Assembly (NCBI RefSeq): GCF_900142385.1
Contig: NZ_FRAQ01000001.1
Coordinates: forward strand, 558,001 to 622,000
Length of the DNA stretch: 64,000 nt
Origin: Marinobacter antarcticus
Lineage (GTDB): Bacteria; Pseudomonadota; Gammaproteobacteria; Pseudomonadales; Oleiphilaceae
Reading direction: 5' to 3'
Shown: positions 50,693 through 62,268 of the stretch, one piece after another
How the letters are laid out: each line of letters starts with the position of its first letter
Numbering within the stretch: position 1 is the first letter of the stretch
The notes under the pieces: generated by a model
Told to the model about the DNA's origin: nothing
Seen by the model: only the letters and a program-made list of their open reading frames with translations
The model's database searches: none
Translations under genes and position numbers: made by a program

Positions 50693-50721
50693 TTGATTCA
50701 TGCACATTGAACACATATAAT
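50693..50721 (+). promoter_or_regulatory. Sigma-70-type promoter for the atp operon
   Basis: TTGATT (50693-50698) and a consensus TATAAT (50716-50721) are separated by 17 bp, about 75 bp before atpI. The remaining spacer from the parB stop (50529 on) holds no gene. Confidence 0.8.
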
Positions 50722-50796
50722 CTGCGGCGCTAATGTCGGTGTGCTTGTTTATTTTTCAGACGGCATCGTTTTAAAACACCGAACTCTAGGACAAAC

Positions 50797-51192
50797 ATGG
50801 CCAAACCAGCTCCGGGTGGCATTCAACGCCCGCCCATCGAACGATGGTTTGCAATAGAAAGTGTGGTACTTGTCCTGGTCAGCCTGGCGTTTCTGTTACG
50901 TGGTCAGGTTTCCGGTTATTCAGCGCTTCTGGGCGGTCTCATTTTTCTGCTGCCCCACGGTTATTTTGCGCTTAAGGCATTCCGCTACACCGGTGCGCGG
51001 TCTGCCAAAAAGATCATAAGCTCTTTTTACCAGGGTGAGTCCGGAAAACTCATCCTGTGCGCCATCTTGTTTACGGTGGTGTTTAAATGGATTCAGCCGC
51101 TTGACGTAGCGGCACTTTTTTTAACATTTGCGATCATGCTGGTCGCCAACTGGTTCACGCCGTTTTTGGTAAACAGCACGCAGCGACGCTAA
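50797..51192 (+). CDS. atpI: ATP synthase protein I (AtpI)
   Basis: A 131-residue membrane protein with four hydrophobic segments (IESVVLVLVSLAFLLRGQVS, LLGGLIFLLPHGYFALKAF, GKLILCAILFTVVFKWI, FAIMLVANWF). It is the first gene of the atp operon, the usual place of AtpI, which aids assembly of the c-ring and is not part of the final enzyme. Confidence 0.92.
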   Translation: MAKPAPGGIQRPPIERWFAIESVVLVLVSLAFLLRGQVSGYSALLGGLIFLLPHGYFALKAFRYTGARSAKKIISSFYQGESGKLILCAILFTVVFKWIQPLDVAALFLTFAIMLVANWFTPFLVNSTQRR

Positions 51193-51202
51193 CAGGACCT
51201 GA

Positions 51203-52087
<885 letters not shown>

Positions 52088-52125
52088 TTATGTGTTGAAA
52101 ATGTAGTTCTAAACCCCTAACCCTT

Positions 52126-52417
<292 letters not shown>

Positions 52418-52480
52418 TCGAATCGCCACCGGAATGTTCCGGAACGGTGTTTTCTTACATAACAGGCGAGAGGTGAAGAC

Positions 52481-52951
52481 GTGAACATTAATTTGACGAT
52501 TCTTGGTCAAGCCATCGCGTTCTTTATCTTTGTTGTTTTCTGCATGAAGATGGTCTGGCCTCCGGTCATTGCCGCTTTGCAGGAACGACAAAAGAAGATC
52601 GCTGACGGACTTGCTGCTTCAGATCGTGCAGAACGTGACCTTGAACTGGCGCAGGATAAGTCAGCTCAGGAACTGCGTGAAGCCAAGCAGCAGGCCGCCG
52701 GCCTTATCGAACAGGCTAACAAGCGCGCTGCCCAGATTGTGGAAGCATCCAAGGATGACGCCCGCAAAGAAGGTGAGAAGCTGATTGAACAGGCCAGGGC
52801 CGAAATTGAACAAGAGCGGAATCAGGCTCGTGAGGCGCTGCGTGCAGAAATTGCCGTCATAGCCATTGCGGGTGCCGAGAAGATTCTTGAAACCTCTGTC
52901 GATGCCTCCAAGCACAACGAAATGTTGGAAAAACTGGCGGCAGAACTTTAA
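52481..52951 (+). CDS. atpF: F0F1 ATP synthase subunit b
   Basis: The 156-residue peripheral stalk subunit: one N-terminal membrane helix ([20 protein letters not shown]) then a long charged coiled coil. It begins at GTG 52481 after AGAGG. Confidence 0.97.
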   Translation: MNINLTILGQAIAFFIFVVFCMKMVWPPVIAALQERQKKIADGLAASDRAERDLELAQDKSAQELREAKQQAAGLIEQANKRAAQIVEASKDDARKEGEKLIEQARAEIEQERNQAREALRAEIAVIAIAGAEKILETSVDASKHNEMLEKLAAEL

Positions 52952-52966
52952 ACGACGAGGTTCATC

Positions 52967-53503
52967 ATGGCAGAACTGAGAACGCTGGCCCGTCCTTACG
53001 CAAAGGCAGCATTTTCTGTAGCCCGGGAGCACGACCAGCTTGCTGAGTGGTCCCGGGTACTGACGATTGCCGGACAGGTCACTGCGAACAAAGATATTCG
53101 ACAGCTTCTTGCGAATCCGGGTCTGGAAGAGCAGAAGAAGGCGGACATGATTCTGGAGGTTGCTGAAGCCGGCGACTCAGAACAGGTGCGCAACTTCTTT
53201 GCTGTGCTGGCTGAAAACGGCCGGCTCGCTCTTCTTACCGAGATTGCAGCGCTCTTCGACACGTACCGCGCTGATCTGGAGCGCACTGTTGATATCGAAG
53301 TGACCGCAGCCTTTGAGTTGACGGACGAACAGCAACAGAAGCTCGCCCAGGCACTCTCGAAGAAGCTCGAGCGGCAAGTGTCACTCGCAGCGTCATTAGA
53401 CAAATCACTGATTGGTGGTGTGATTATCCGCACTGGCGATATGGTTATTGACGCATCTGTACGCGGAAAGCTGACTAAACTGGCCGACGCTCTGGGCTCC
53501 TGA
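52967..53503 (+). CDS. atpH: F0F1 ATP synthase subunit delta
   Basis: A 178-residue subunit that joins the stalk to the F1 head. [19 protein letters not shown] is the family N-terminus and [20 protein letters not shown] the C-terminal signature. Confidence 0.97.
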   Translation: MAELRTLARPYAKAAFSVAREHDQLAEWSRVLTIAGQVTANKDIRQLLANPGLEEQKKADMILEVAEAGDSEQVRNFFAVLAENGRLALLTEIAALFDTYRADLERTVDIEVTAAFELTDEQQQKLAQALSKKLERQVSLAASLDKSLIGGVIIRTGDMVIDASVRGKLTKLADALGS

Positions 53504-53531
53504 TTTCAGCACAAGGTTTGAGGATATTGGC

Positions 53532-55076
53532 ATGCAGCAACTGAATCCATCCGAGATCAGTGACATCATCAAGAAGAGAATCGAAAAACTCGATATCTCT
53601 TCAGAAGCAAAGAACGAAGGTACAATCCTGTCTGTTTCTGACGGTATCGTACTGATCCATGGTCTTGCCGACGTTATGTCTGGTGAGATGATTGAATTTG
53701 CCAACGGCATTTTCGGCATGGCTCTGAACCTGGAGCGTGATTCCGTAGGTGCGGTTGTGCTGGGCGACTACGAAGAACTGGCAGAAGGCCAGAAAGTTCG
53801 TTGTACCGGTCGTATTCTGGAAGTTCCGGTCGGCCCAGAGCTGATGGGTCGTGTAGTTGACGGCCTGGGTAATCCGATCGATGGCAAAGGCGATCTGGGC
53901 ACTGATCTTACCGCTCCGGTTGAGAAAGTTGCGCCGGGCGTTATCGAGCGTCAGTCCGTTGATGAGCCGGTACAGACCGGTCTGAAAGCAATCGATACCA
54001 TGGTACCTATCGGCCGTGGCCAGCGTGAGCTGATCATCGGTGACCGTCAGATTGGTAAGACCGCCGTCGCTATTGACGCGATCATCAACCAGAAAGATAC
54101 CGGCATCAAGTGTATCTACGTGGCCATTGGTCAGAAGCAGTCTTCAATTGCCGCTGTTGTGCGCAAGCTGGAAGAGCATGGTGCGATGGATCACACCATC
54201 GTGGTTGCCGCAGGCGCCGCCGATCCGGCATCCATGCAGTTCCTGGCTCCGTACTCCGGTACCTCCATGGGTGAATATTTCCGTGACCGTGGTGAAGACG
54301 CCCTGATCATCTATGATGATCTGTCCAAGCAGGCTGTGGCTTATCGCCAGATCTCCCTGCTGCTGCGTCGTCCGCCGGGCCGCGAAGCTTACCCGGGTGA
54401 CGTTTTCTATTTGCACTCACGTCTGCTGGAGCGCGCTTCCCGCGTTAACGCCGACTACGTTGAGAAGTTCACCAACGGTGAAGTGAAAGGCAAAACCGGT
54501 TCCCTGACCGCTCTGCCGATCATCGAGACTCAGGCCGGTGACGTGTCTGCATTCGTACCGACTAACGTAATCTCAATCACCGACGGCCAGATCTTCCTGG
54601 AAACCAACCTGTTCAACTCCGGTATCCGTCCGGCAATGAACGCCGGTGTATCCGTATCCCGGGTTGGTGGCTCTGCCCAGACCAAGATCATGAAAAAGCT
54701 TGGTGGTAACATCCGTCTGGCACTGGCTCAGTATCGTGAACTTGCCGCTTTCGCACAGTTCGCTTCGGATCTTGACGAAGCGACACGTAAGCAGCTTGAG
54801 CACGGTCAGCGTGTGACGGAGCTCATGAAACAGAACCAGTACAGCCCGATGTCTGTGGCTGAAATGGGTACGGTTCTGTTCGCAGCCAACGAAGGTTTCC
54901 TGGACGACGTTGATGTCGACAAGGTTGTTAAGTTCGAAGCGCAGCTGCTTGACTGGATGCGCTCCGAGCAGAAAGACCTGCTCGCCAAGATCGACGAGAA
55001 AGGCGATTACAATGATGAAATCGCTGCCGGCCTTAAAGCTGCACTTGAGAAATTCAAGACCACTCAGAGCTGGTAA
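53532..55076 (+). CDS. atpA: F0F1 ATP synthase subunit alpha
   Basis: A 514-residue non-catalytic F1 subunit with [18 protein letters not shown] (Walker A), [20 protein letters not shown], and [20 protein letters not shown] with the following ERA. It alternates with beta in the hexameric head. Confidence 0.98.
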   Translation: MQQLNPSEISDIIKKRIEKLDISSEAKNEGTILSVSDGIVLIHGLADVMSGEMIEFANGIFGMALNLERDSVGAVVLGDYEELAEGQKVRCTGRILEVPVGPELMGRVVDGLGNPIDGKGDLGTDLTAPVEKVAPGVIERQSVDEPVQTGLKAIDTMVPIGRGQRELIIGDRQIGKTAVAIDAIINQKDTGIKCIYVAIGQKQSSIAAVVRKLEEHGAMDHTIVVAAGAADPASMQFLAPYSGTSMGEYFRDRGEDALIIYDDLSKQAVAYRQISLLLRRPPGREAYPGDVFYLHSRLLERASRVNADYVEKFTNGEVKGKTGSLTALPIIETQAGDVSAFVPTNVISITDGQIFLETNLFNSGIRPAMNAGVSVSRVGGSAQTKIMKKLGGNIRLALAQYRELAAFAQFASDLDEATRKQLEHGQRVTELMKQNQYSPMSVAEMGTVLFAANEGFLDDVDVDKVVKFEAQLLDWMRSEQKDLLAKIDEKGDYNDEIAAGLKAALEKFKTTQSW

Positions 55077-55149
55077 GAAACAGGCCTGCGGCGATAGTCG
55101 CGGGCCGCTTTCGAAGCAACGAGTGTCTAACTTGAGAAGGCAGTGAGTT

Positions 55150-56013
55150 ATGGCCATCGGCAAAGAAATACGTAATCAGATTACAAGCATCAAGAGCACG
55201 CAGAAAATCACCAGTGCCATGGAAATGGTTGCTGCGAGCAAGATGCGTAAAGCTCAGGAACGCATGCAGGCTACCCGCCCGTATGCTGAAAAGATGCGAC
55301 AGGTGATCGGGCACATTGCCAAGGCAAATGCTCAGTATAAACATCCGTTCATGGTCCAGCGAGACGTTAAGCGCGTGGGCTATATTGTGGTGTCAACTGA
55401 TCGTGGTCTTTGCGGTGGTCTGAACGCCAACCTGTTTAAAGCGCTTATTCGTGAAATGAAAGCGTGGAAAGACAAAGGAGTGGAAATCGATCTGTGCGCC
55501 ATCGGACAGAAAGGGGCCTCCTTTTTCCGGAGCTACGGCGGTAACGTCGTTGCGGCACTGACCCATCTGGGCGATAGCCCGAGCTCTGATAAACTCATCG
55601 GCAACGTCAAGGTGATGCTGGATGCGTTCTCGGAAGGCAAGATTGACCGCCTTTATGTGGTCAGCAACGAGTTCGTAAACACCATGACCCAGAGCCCGAC
55701 GGTAGAGCAGCTCCTGCCCCTGCCTGAGAGCGAAGACGAAGAAGAGATCAAGAACCAGTGGGAATATCTCTACGAGCCCGATGCCAGGCAGATCCTCGAT
55801 GGCCTTCTGCCACGTTTTATTGAGTCCCAGGTTTACCAGGGTGTGGTAGAAAATCTGGCATGTGAGCAGGCAGCCCGGATGATCGCCATGAAGAGCGCAA
55901 CCGACAACGCCGGCGACATTATCGGCGAGCTTCAGTTGGCTTATAACAAGGCGCGTCAGGCAGCCATCACCCAAGAGATTTCGGAGATTGTGAGCGGCGC
56001 GGCTTCGGTCTGA
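55150..56013 (+). CDS. atpG: F0F1 ATP synthase subunit gamma
   Basis: The 287-residue central rotor shaft. [20 protein letters not shown] with the following VAASKM is the N-terminal coiled coil; [16 protein letters not shown] is the core and [12 protein letters not shown] the C-terminal signature. Confidence 0.98.
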   Translation: MAIGKEIRNQITSIKSTQKITSAMEMVAASKMRKAQERMQATRPYAEKMRQVIGHIAKANAQYKHPFMVQRDVKRVGYIVVSTDRGLCGGLNANLFKALIREMKAWKDKGVEIDLCAIGQKGASFFRSYGGNVVAALTHLGDSPSSDKLIGNVKVMLDAFSEGKIDRLYVVSNEFVNTMTQSPTVEQLLPLPESEDEEEIKNQWEYLYEPDARQILDGLLPRFIESQVYQGVVENLACEQAARMIAMKSATDNAGDIIGELQLAYNKARQAAITQEISEIVSGAASV

Positions 56014-56051
56014 TCCGGCCCACAATCCAACTGGTTTTATTGACTACTTAA

Positions 56052-57464
<1,413 letters not shown>

Positions 57465-57512
57465 TTCTGAGCCCTTGCGTTTGTTTCCGGATCGATCAAA
57501 GAGGCAACTGAC

Positions 57513-57935
57513 ATGGCTATAACCGTGCATTGTGATGTGGTAAGTGCCGAAACAAAGATCTATTCCGGATTGGTGGAAATGTTGATCGCAGCTGGCTCTG
57601 AAGGTGACCTGGGTATTGCCCCGGGTCACGCGCCACTGCTGACCCAGCTTAAGCCTGGTCCCATTCGGATCGTCAAGCAGGGCGGTGAAGAAGAAATTCT
57701 TTACGTGTCAGGCGGCTATCTGGAGGTTCAACCCAATCTGGTTACTTTGTTGGCGGATACAGCCGTTCGTGCAAAGGATGTGGACGAAGCCGCTGCAATC
57801 GAGGCTCAGAAAGAAGCCGAGAAAGCGCTTGCTAACAAAACCGGTGAATTTGAGTATTTCCGCGCCGCCGCAGAGTTGGCCGAGGCTGTTGCTCAGCTTC
57901 GTACTATTCAGCAGTTGCGTAATAAAATGCGTTAG
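57513..57935 (+). CDS. atpC: F0F1 ATP synthase subunit epsilon
   Basis: The 140-residue rotor subunit, with a beta-sandwich ([40 protein letters not shown]) and a C-terminal helical hairpin. Its last codons and stop lie in a perfect 10-bp hairpin (57921-57945). Confidence 0.97.
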   Translation: MAITVHCDVVSAETKIYSGLVEMLIAAGSEGDLGIAPGHAPLLTQLKPGPIRIVKQGGEEEILYVSGGYLEVQPNLVTLLADTAVRAKDVDEAAAIEAQKEAEKALANKTGEFEYFRAAAELAEAVAQLRTIQQLRNKMR

Positions 57936-58039
57936 GCATTTTATTTCGGGCTTGCCGAACACGGAAGCCGCATCCTGAGTAGCAGGAAGACCGACGTCAT
58001 GCGTCTGTTCTTCACGCTCCAAGGGCTGCGGCTTTTTTA
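57921..58039 (+). ncRNA. Structured RNA and compound terminator at the atpC-glmU junction (candidate)
   Basis: Four stems can be drawn in order. AATAAAATGC pairs with GCATTTTATT (57921-57945, across the atpC stop). TTCGG pairs with CCGAA (57945-57959). AAGCCGCA (57965-57972) pairs with TGCGGCTT (58027-58034), closing a region that holds CCTG/CAGG and AAGA-GACG/CGTC-TCTT sub-hairpins. A T run follows the long-range stem. This would end the atp transcript, but the branched form is more elaborate than a simple terminator. Confidence 0.5.
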
Positions 58040-58090
58040 TTGAATCCGTACCGCAGTAATCGTCAATCTTCTCAGGAGTCTCAAGTAGCC

Positions 58091-59458
58091 ATGAGCCCGT
58101 TACACGTCGTGATTCTGGCCGCTGGTCAGGGGTCAAGAATGAAATCTTCCCTGCCCAAGGTTCTGCATTCCTTGGCCGGCCGCCCGATGTTGCATCATGT
58201 CATCGGCACCGCCAGGCAACTGGGTGCCGAGAAGATCCATACGGTTATCGGCCACGGCGGGGACAAGGTTCGCGAGGTAACCACCGAAAGCCTGGTGAAC
58301 TGGGTAGTGCAGGAGCAGCAGCTGGGCACAGGCCATGCCGTCGCCCAAGCGCTGCCCCACCTTCCGGATGACGCCCACGTTCTGATTCTTTACGGCGATG
58401 TCCCCCTGACCCGTGCAGACACCCTGAACGCCATGGTGGAGTCACTGGATGACAGTACCCTCGGCTTGCTGACGGTCACCCTGGATAACCCGCAGGGCTA
58501 TGGCAGGATTGTGCGGGATGCGGATGGCAAGGTGACATCGATTGTCGAACAGAAAGACGCCAGTGCAGATCAACTGGCTATTCGTGAAGTGAACACTGGC
58601 ATCCTTGCGGTAGCGGCGAAGCATCTGAAGACCTGGCTCCCGGCTCTGTCCAATGCCAACGCACAAGGCGAGTACTACCTCACCGACATCATTGCCATGG
58701 CGGTTGAGCATAATCTGAAGATCTCGGTATCCCAGCCGGAAGACCCTTTTGAAGTTCAGGGCGTGAACAACCGCCTGCAACTGGCAGAACTTGAGCGCTG
58801 GTTCCAGAAACGCGAAGCTGAGCGCCTGATGACAGAAGGCGCTACTCTGGCGGACCCGGCACGGATTGATGTGCGCGGGGAGCTGACCATTGGCAACGAT
58901 ATTCTGATCGATGTGAATGTGGTCTTTGAGGGTAAGGTCAGCCTTGGTAGTAATGTGTCTGTTGGGCCGGGCTGTGTTATCCGGGATGCCGTGATCGCGG
59001 ATGGCGTGCATATCCACGCGCACAGCGTGATCGAGGGCGCGGTGATTGGCAACAATGCTCAGATTGGCCCTTTTGCGCGAATACGTCCGGGCACAAAGCT
59101 GGCCGCGAACACCAAGGTAGGCAACTTCGTCGAGACCAAGAAAACCGTGGTGGGAGAGGGAAGTAAGATCAATCATTTGAGTTACGTTGGCGACGCCTCT
59201 CTTGGGCGTAACGTGAATGTAGGTGCAGGAACCATTACCTGTAACTATGATGGGGTAAACAAATTCCGGACGGTCATTGGCGATGGGGTTTTTGTGGGTT
59301 CCAATACCTCCCTGGTAGCGCCAGTCCTTATCGGTGCAGGAGTGACCGTTGGGGCGGGTTCCACCATTACCCGGAACGTTGAGGATAATGAATTGGCGGT
59401 GGCCCGTGCACGCCAGCGCAACATCGAAGGCTGGGAACGGCCCAAGAAAACTGATTAA
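58091..59458 (+). CDS. glmU: Bifunctional GlmU: N-acetylglucosamine-1-phosphate uridyltransferase and GlcN-1-P acetyltransferase
   Basis: The 455-residue enzyme makes UDP-GlcNAc for peptidoglycan and LPS. The N-terminal half has VVILAAGQGSRMKSSLPKVL and LYGDVPLTRADTL; the C-terminal half is a left-handed beta-helix with hexapeptide repeats and NHLSYVGDASLGRNVNVGAG. ATG 58091 is chosen because SPLHVVILAAGQG is the usual start; an ATG 17 codons earlier adds nothing conserved. Confidence 0.97.
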   Translation: MSPLHVVILAAGQGSRMKSSLPKVLHSLAGRPMLHHVIGTARQLGAEKIHTVIGHGGDKVREVTTESLVNWVVQEQQLGTGHAVAQALPHLPDDAHVLILYGDVPLTRADTLNAMVESLDDSTLGLLTVTLDNPQGYGRIVRDADGKVTSIVEQKDASADQLAIREVNTGILAVAAKHLKTWLPALSNANAQGEYYLTDIIAMAVEHNLKISVSQPEDPFEVQGVNNRLQLAELERWFQKREAERLMTEGATLADPARIDVRGELTIGNDILIDVNVVFEGKVSLGSNVSVGPGCVIRDAVIADGVHIHAHSVIEGAVIGNNAQIGPFARIRPGTKLAANTKVGNFVETKKTVVGEGSKINHLSYVGDASLGRNVNVGAGTITCNYDGVNKFRTVIGDGVFVGSNTSLVAPVLIGAGVTVGAGSTITRNVEDNELAVARARQRNIEGWERPKKTD

Positions 59459-59485
59459 ACGATTATATGAACAGGTGAAAACAGC

Positions 59486-61318
59486 ATGTGTGGCATTGTA
59501 GGTGCAGTTTCGGAACGGGACGTTCAGGGCATTCTTCTTGAGGGCCTGCGCCGCCTGGAATATCGAGGGTATGATTCTGCCGGCATGGCAGTTCTGGATG
59601 GTAAGAGCGCTGTGCAGCGCGCTCGGGAAGTCGGCAAGGTAGCATCGCTGGCGGCAGCCATCGAAACCAACCCGCTTTCCGGTTATCTGGGTATTGCTCA
59701 CACCCGCTGGGCAACCCACGGTGAGCCATCACAGCTGAACGCCCACCCGCACATGTCCGGCGATCGCCTGGCGATTGTTCACAACGGCATCATCGAGAAC
59801 TATCAGGAGCTGCGTGAAGAACTGAAGGCCGACGGCTTTGAGTTTACCTCGCAGACTGATACCGAAGTTGTTGTGCACCTGATAGAAAAGAACTACCGCG
59901 AGCTGGGTAAGCTGTACGATGCAGTGAAGACCTCAATTACCCGCCTGCGTGGCGCCTACGCGCTAGCCGTCGTGCATGCCGATGAACCCGATCATATGGT
60001 GGTGTGCCGGGAAGGCAGCCCGCTGGTGGTGGGTGTGGGCATCGGTGAGAACTTTATTGCGTCGGATCAGCTTGCATTGCTGCCAGTGACCGACCGCTTT
60101 ATGTTCCTGGAAGAGGGCGATCTAGCAGATATCCGCCGGGATCATATTGAAATTCATGACCGTGAAGGTACACCGGTTGAGCGCAGCATCAGCCGGTTTG
60201 AGCACAGCGCAGACTCTGCGGACAAAGGCGAGTACCGGCACTTCATGCTCAAGGAAATCAACGAGCAGCCAAGAGTCATCAAGGCCACCATGGAAGGCCG
60301 TGTGACAGAATCACGGGTCTTGGAGCAGGCGCTTGGCACCGAAGCCGGCGACTTACTGAAAGACGTCCGCCACGTACAGATCATCGCCTGCGGCACGAGC
60401 TACCACGCTGGCATGGTTGCCCGCTACTGGATTGAAGATCTGGCCGGCGTGCCTTGCTCCGTGGAGGTGGCCTCCGAGTTCCGTTATCGCAAGCACGTAA
60501 TCCAGAAAGACACCCTGTTTTTATGTATCTCCCAGTCCGGTGAAACCGCCGATACTCTGGCGGCGCTGCGGCAGGCCAAAAAGGCCGGCTTCCGTGCCGC
60601 GCTGGCCATCTGCAACGTACCGGGCAGTTCTCTGGTACGCGAATCCGACCTGGTGATCATGACCCAGGCAGGGCCGGAAATCGGTGTTGCCTCCACGAAA
60701 GCCTTTACGACCCAGCTCACAGCCCTGCTTATTTTCACCCTGGCACTGGCTCGTAAAAATGGGTTAAGCGAAGAGCGGGAAGCGGATATCGTCAAAGCCC
60801 TGCATCTGGTGCCCGGCCAGGTCAGTGATGTTCTGGCACTGGACGGCGAGATCGCAGAGATCTCCAAGCGGTTCATGGACAAAAATCATGCCCTGTTCCT
60901 TGGCCGGGGCTCGCAGTTCCCGGTAGCTCTGGAAGGTGCCCTGAAACTGAAAGAAATTTCCTACATCCACGCTGAAGCTTACCCAGCCGGCGAATTGAAG
61001 CACGGCCCACTGGCGTTGGTAGACAGCGAAATGCCAGTGGTCACAGTTGCGCCCAATAACAGCATGGCTGAGAAGCTGAAATCGAACCTGGAAGAAGTCC
61101 GTGCCCGGGGCGGTGAGCTGTTTGTGTTTGCGGACCGTGCAGCGGATGTAAAACCGGAAGAAAACACCCACGTGGTGTTGCTTCCGGAAGTGCACGAAAT
61201 CACGGCGCCGATTGTTTACACCGTTCCGTTACAGCTACTGTCGTACCATGTTGCCGTACTGAAGGGCACGGATGTGGATCAGCCGAGAAATCTGGCGAAA
61301 AGCGTAACGGTTGAGTAG
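59486..61318 (+). CDS. glmS: Glutamine-fructose-6-phosphate aminotransferase GlmS
   Basis: A 610-residue enzyme giving glucosamine-6-phosphate. The Ntn amidase starts [12 protein letters not shown] with Cys2 as nucleophile, and has ARTRWATHG-type [20 protein letters not shown]. The SIS domains follow, including [20 protein letters not shown] and the C-terminal LAKSVTVE. Its 3' end is the conserved TnsD target of Tn7 elements, and a Tn7-like element sits 24 bp after the stop codon. It forms a pair with glmU. Confidence 0.98.
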   Translation: MCGIVGAVSERDVQGILLEGLRRLEYRGYDSAGMAVLDGKSAVQRAREVGKVASLAAAIETNPLSGYLGIAHTRWATHGEPSQLNAHPHMSGDRLAIVHNGIIENYQELREELKADGFEFTSQTDTEVVVHLIEKNYRELGKLYDAVKTSITRLRGAYALAVVHADEPDHMVVCREGSPLVVGVGIGENFIASDQLALLPVTDRFMFLEEGDLADIRRDHIEIHDREGTPVERSISRFEHSADSADKGEYRHFMLKEINEQPRVIKATMEGRVTESRVLEQALGTEAGDLLKDVRHVQIIACGTSYHAGMVARYWIEDLAGVPCSVEVASEFRYRKHVIQKDTLFLCISQSGETADTLAALRQAKKAGFRAALAICNVPGSSLVRESDLVIMTQAGPEIGVASTKAFTTQLTALLIFTLALARKNGLSEEREADIVKALHLVPGQVSDVLALDGEIAEISKRFMDKNHALFLGRGSQFPVALEGALKLKEISYIHAEAYPAGELKHGPLALVDSEMPVVTVAPNNSMAEKLKSNLEEVRARGGELFVFADRAADVKPEENTHVVLLPEVHEITAPIVYTVPLQLLSYHVAVLKGTDVDQPRNLAKSVTVE

Positions 61319-61342
61319 TTCAGCGGCGGTGTTGCAGGTGGA
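61319..61342. other. attTn7 insertion site, proximal part
   Basis: The 24 bp between the glmS stop codon and the first base of the element match the Tn7 insertion distance known from E. coli. The last 5 bp, GTGGA (61338-61342), are the candidate target-site duplication; the copy at the other end is outside the window. Confidence 0.8.
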
Positions 61343-61351
61343 TGTCGGTGG

Positions 61352-61407
61352 ACATTAAAGTTTGATAAATACTAATAAAGTTTGATCATTTACATTAAAG
61401 TTTGATA
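61352..61407. repeat. Three TnsB binding sites in the transposon end
   Basis: The cores ATTAAAGTTTGATA (61354-61367), AATAAAGTTTGATC (61374-61387) and ATTAAAGTTTGATA (61394-61407) are spaced exactly 20 bp apart. Tn7 right ends carry four overlapping sites; no clear fourth copy is visible here. Confidence 0.9.
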
Positions 61408-61412
61408 AAAGT

Positions 61413-61452
61413 AAGCCTCCTACTATTCTAAGTTTAGCAGGAGGCTTTTTTT
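61413..61452 (+). terminator. Terminator-like hairpin enclosing the tnsA ribosome binding site
   Basis: AAGCCTCCT (61413-61421) pairs perfectly with AGGAGGCTT (61439-61447), followed by a T run. The right arm includes AGGAGG, the ideal Shine-Dalgarno 8 nt before the tnsA ATG. It could block read-through from glmS and also hide the tnsA start. Confidence 0.85.
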
Positions 61453-62268
61453 ATGGCAGATACTAATAAACTCATCGATCCGAAACACGAAAGGCTGCTC
61501 AAAACCCGTGGTCGGGGAGCAGGAAAAGACTATGAGCCATTCATCAAGGTTCATGAGCTCAGCAGTCAGGGTGAAAGTGTTCGAATTCGAAGTGCTTCGG
61601 TCGGTCGAGTGCATCATCTGCTATCTGGTTTAGAACTATTTGCCTTCCTGGTTTTCGACCAATTTGAGAAAACCATCGATATTCGTGAACAATATCCCCT
61701 GCCAATTGAGGACACTCTCGATATCTGTGCTCGCTTGGGTATTCGTCATCCTCAGGTTCGTGGCTTTCTGACCGTCGTTTCAACCGATCTTTTGATCGAC
61801 CTGTCTTCGGGTAAGCAACTGGCGATTGCCGTCAAATCCTCATCAGAACTAGCAAATCAGAGAGTTATAGAAAAACTCCAAATTGAAAAAACATTCTGGG
61901 AAACTCGCGGGGTCGAGTGGAGAATTTTCACACAGAGAGAAGTAACCGATGGTATGCGAGAAAACCTGCCCTGGATCCAGCCTTACCTAAACCCGGACAT
62001 GACCAATCACCAGGAGTTGGGCGCTTCAGACGTGCAGGATCTTTTGTACCGGCTGGAGTTGCACCCCCAAACCAAGTTGACACGGCTGTGCGCTAAGCTC
62101 GATGACCAATATAGACTAGACCCCGGGTTTCATTTGAGCACCCTCCGGCATGCGGTGGCATATCGATTCATACGGGCTCCTCTAGATAAAGCGTTCCACA
62201 GCTGGACCTATGGAGATCTCGCACTCAGAGAAACAGTGCCAGTCGCCGGGGTGAATAATGCTTCTTAA
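61453..62268 (+). CDS. tnsA: Tn7-type transposition endonuclease TnsA
   Basis: A 271-residue protein, near the 273 of Tn7 TnsA. It cuts the 5' ends of the element to give cut-and-paste transposition with TnsB. Candidate active-site residues of the restriction-enzyme-like fold are E61 (HHLLSGLELFAFLV), D112 (VVSTDLLID) and K128 (LAIAVKSS). The C-terminal part (DVQDLLYRLELHPQTKLTRL) corresponds to the TnsC-interacting domain. AGGAGG precedes the ATG. It overlaps tnsB by 11 bp. Base composition is more AT-rich than in the chromosomal genes. Confidence 0.95.
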   Translation: MADTNKLIDPKHERLLKTRGRGAGKDYEPFIKVHELSSQGESVRIRSASVGRVHHLLSGLELFAFLVFDQFEKTIDIREQYPLPIEDTLDICARLGIRHPQVRGFLTVVSTDLLIDLSSGKQLAIAVKSSSELANQRVIEKLQIEKTFWETRGVEWRIFTQREVTDGMRENLPWIQPYLNPDMTNHQELGASDVQDLLYRLELHPQTKLTRLCAKLDDQYRLDPGFHLSTLRHAVAYRFIRAPLDKAFHSWTYGDLALRETVPVAGVNNAS

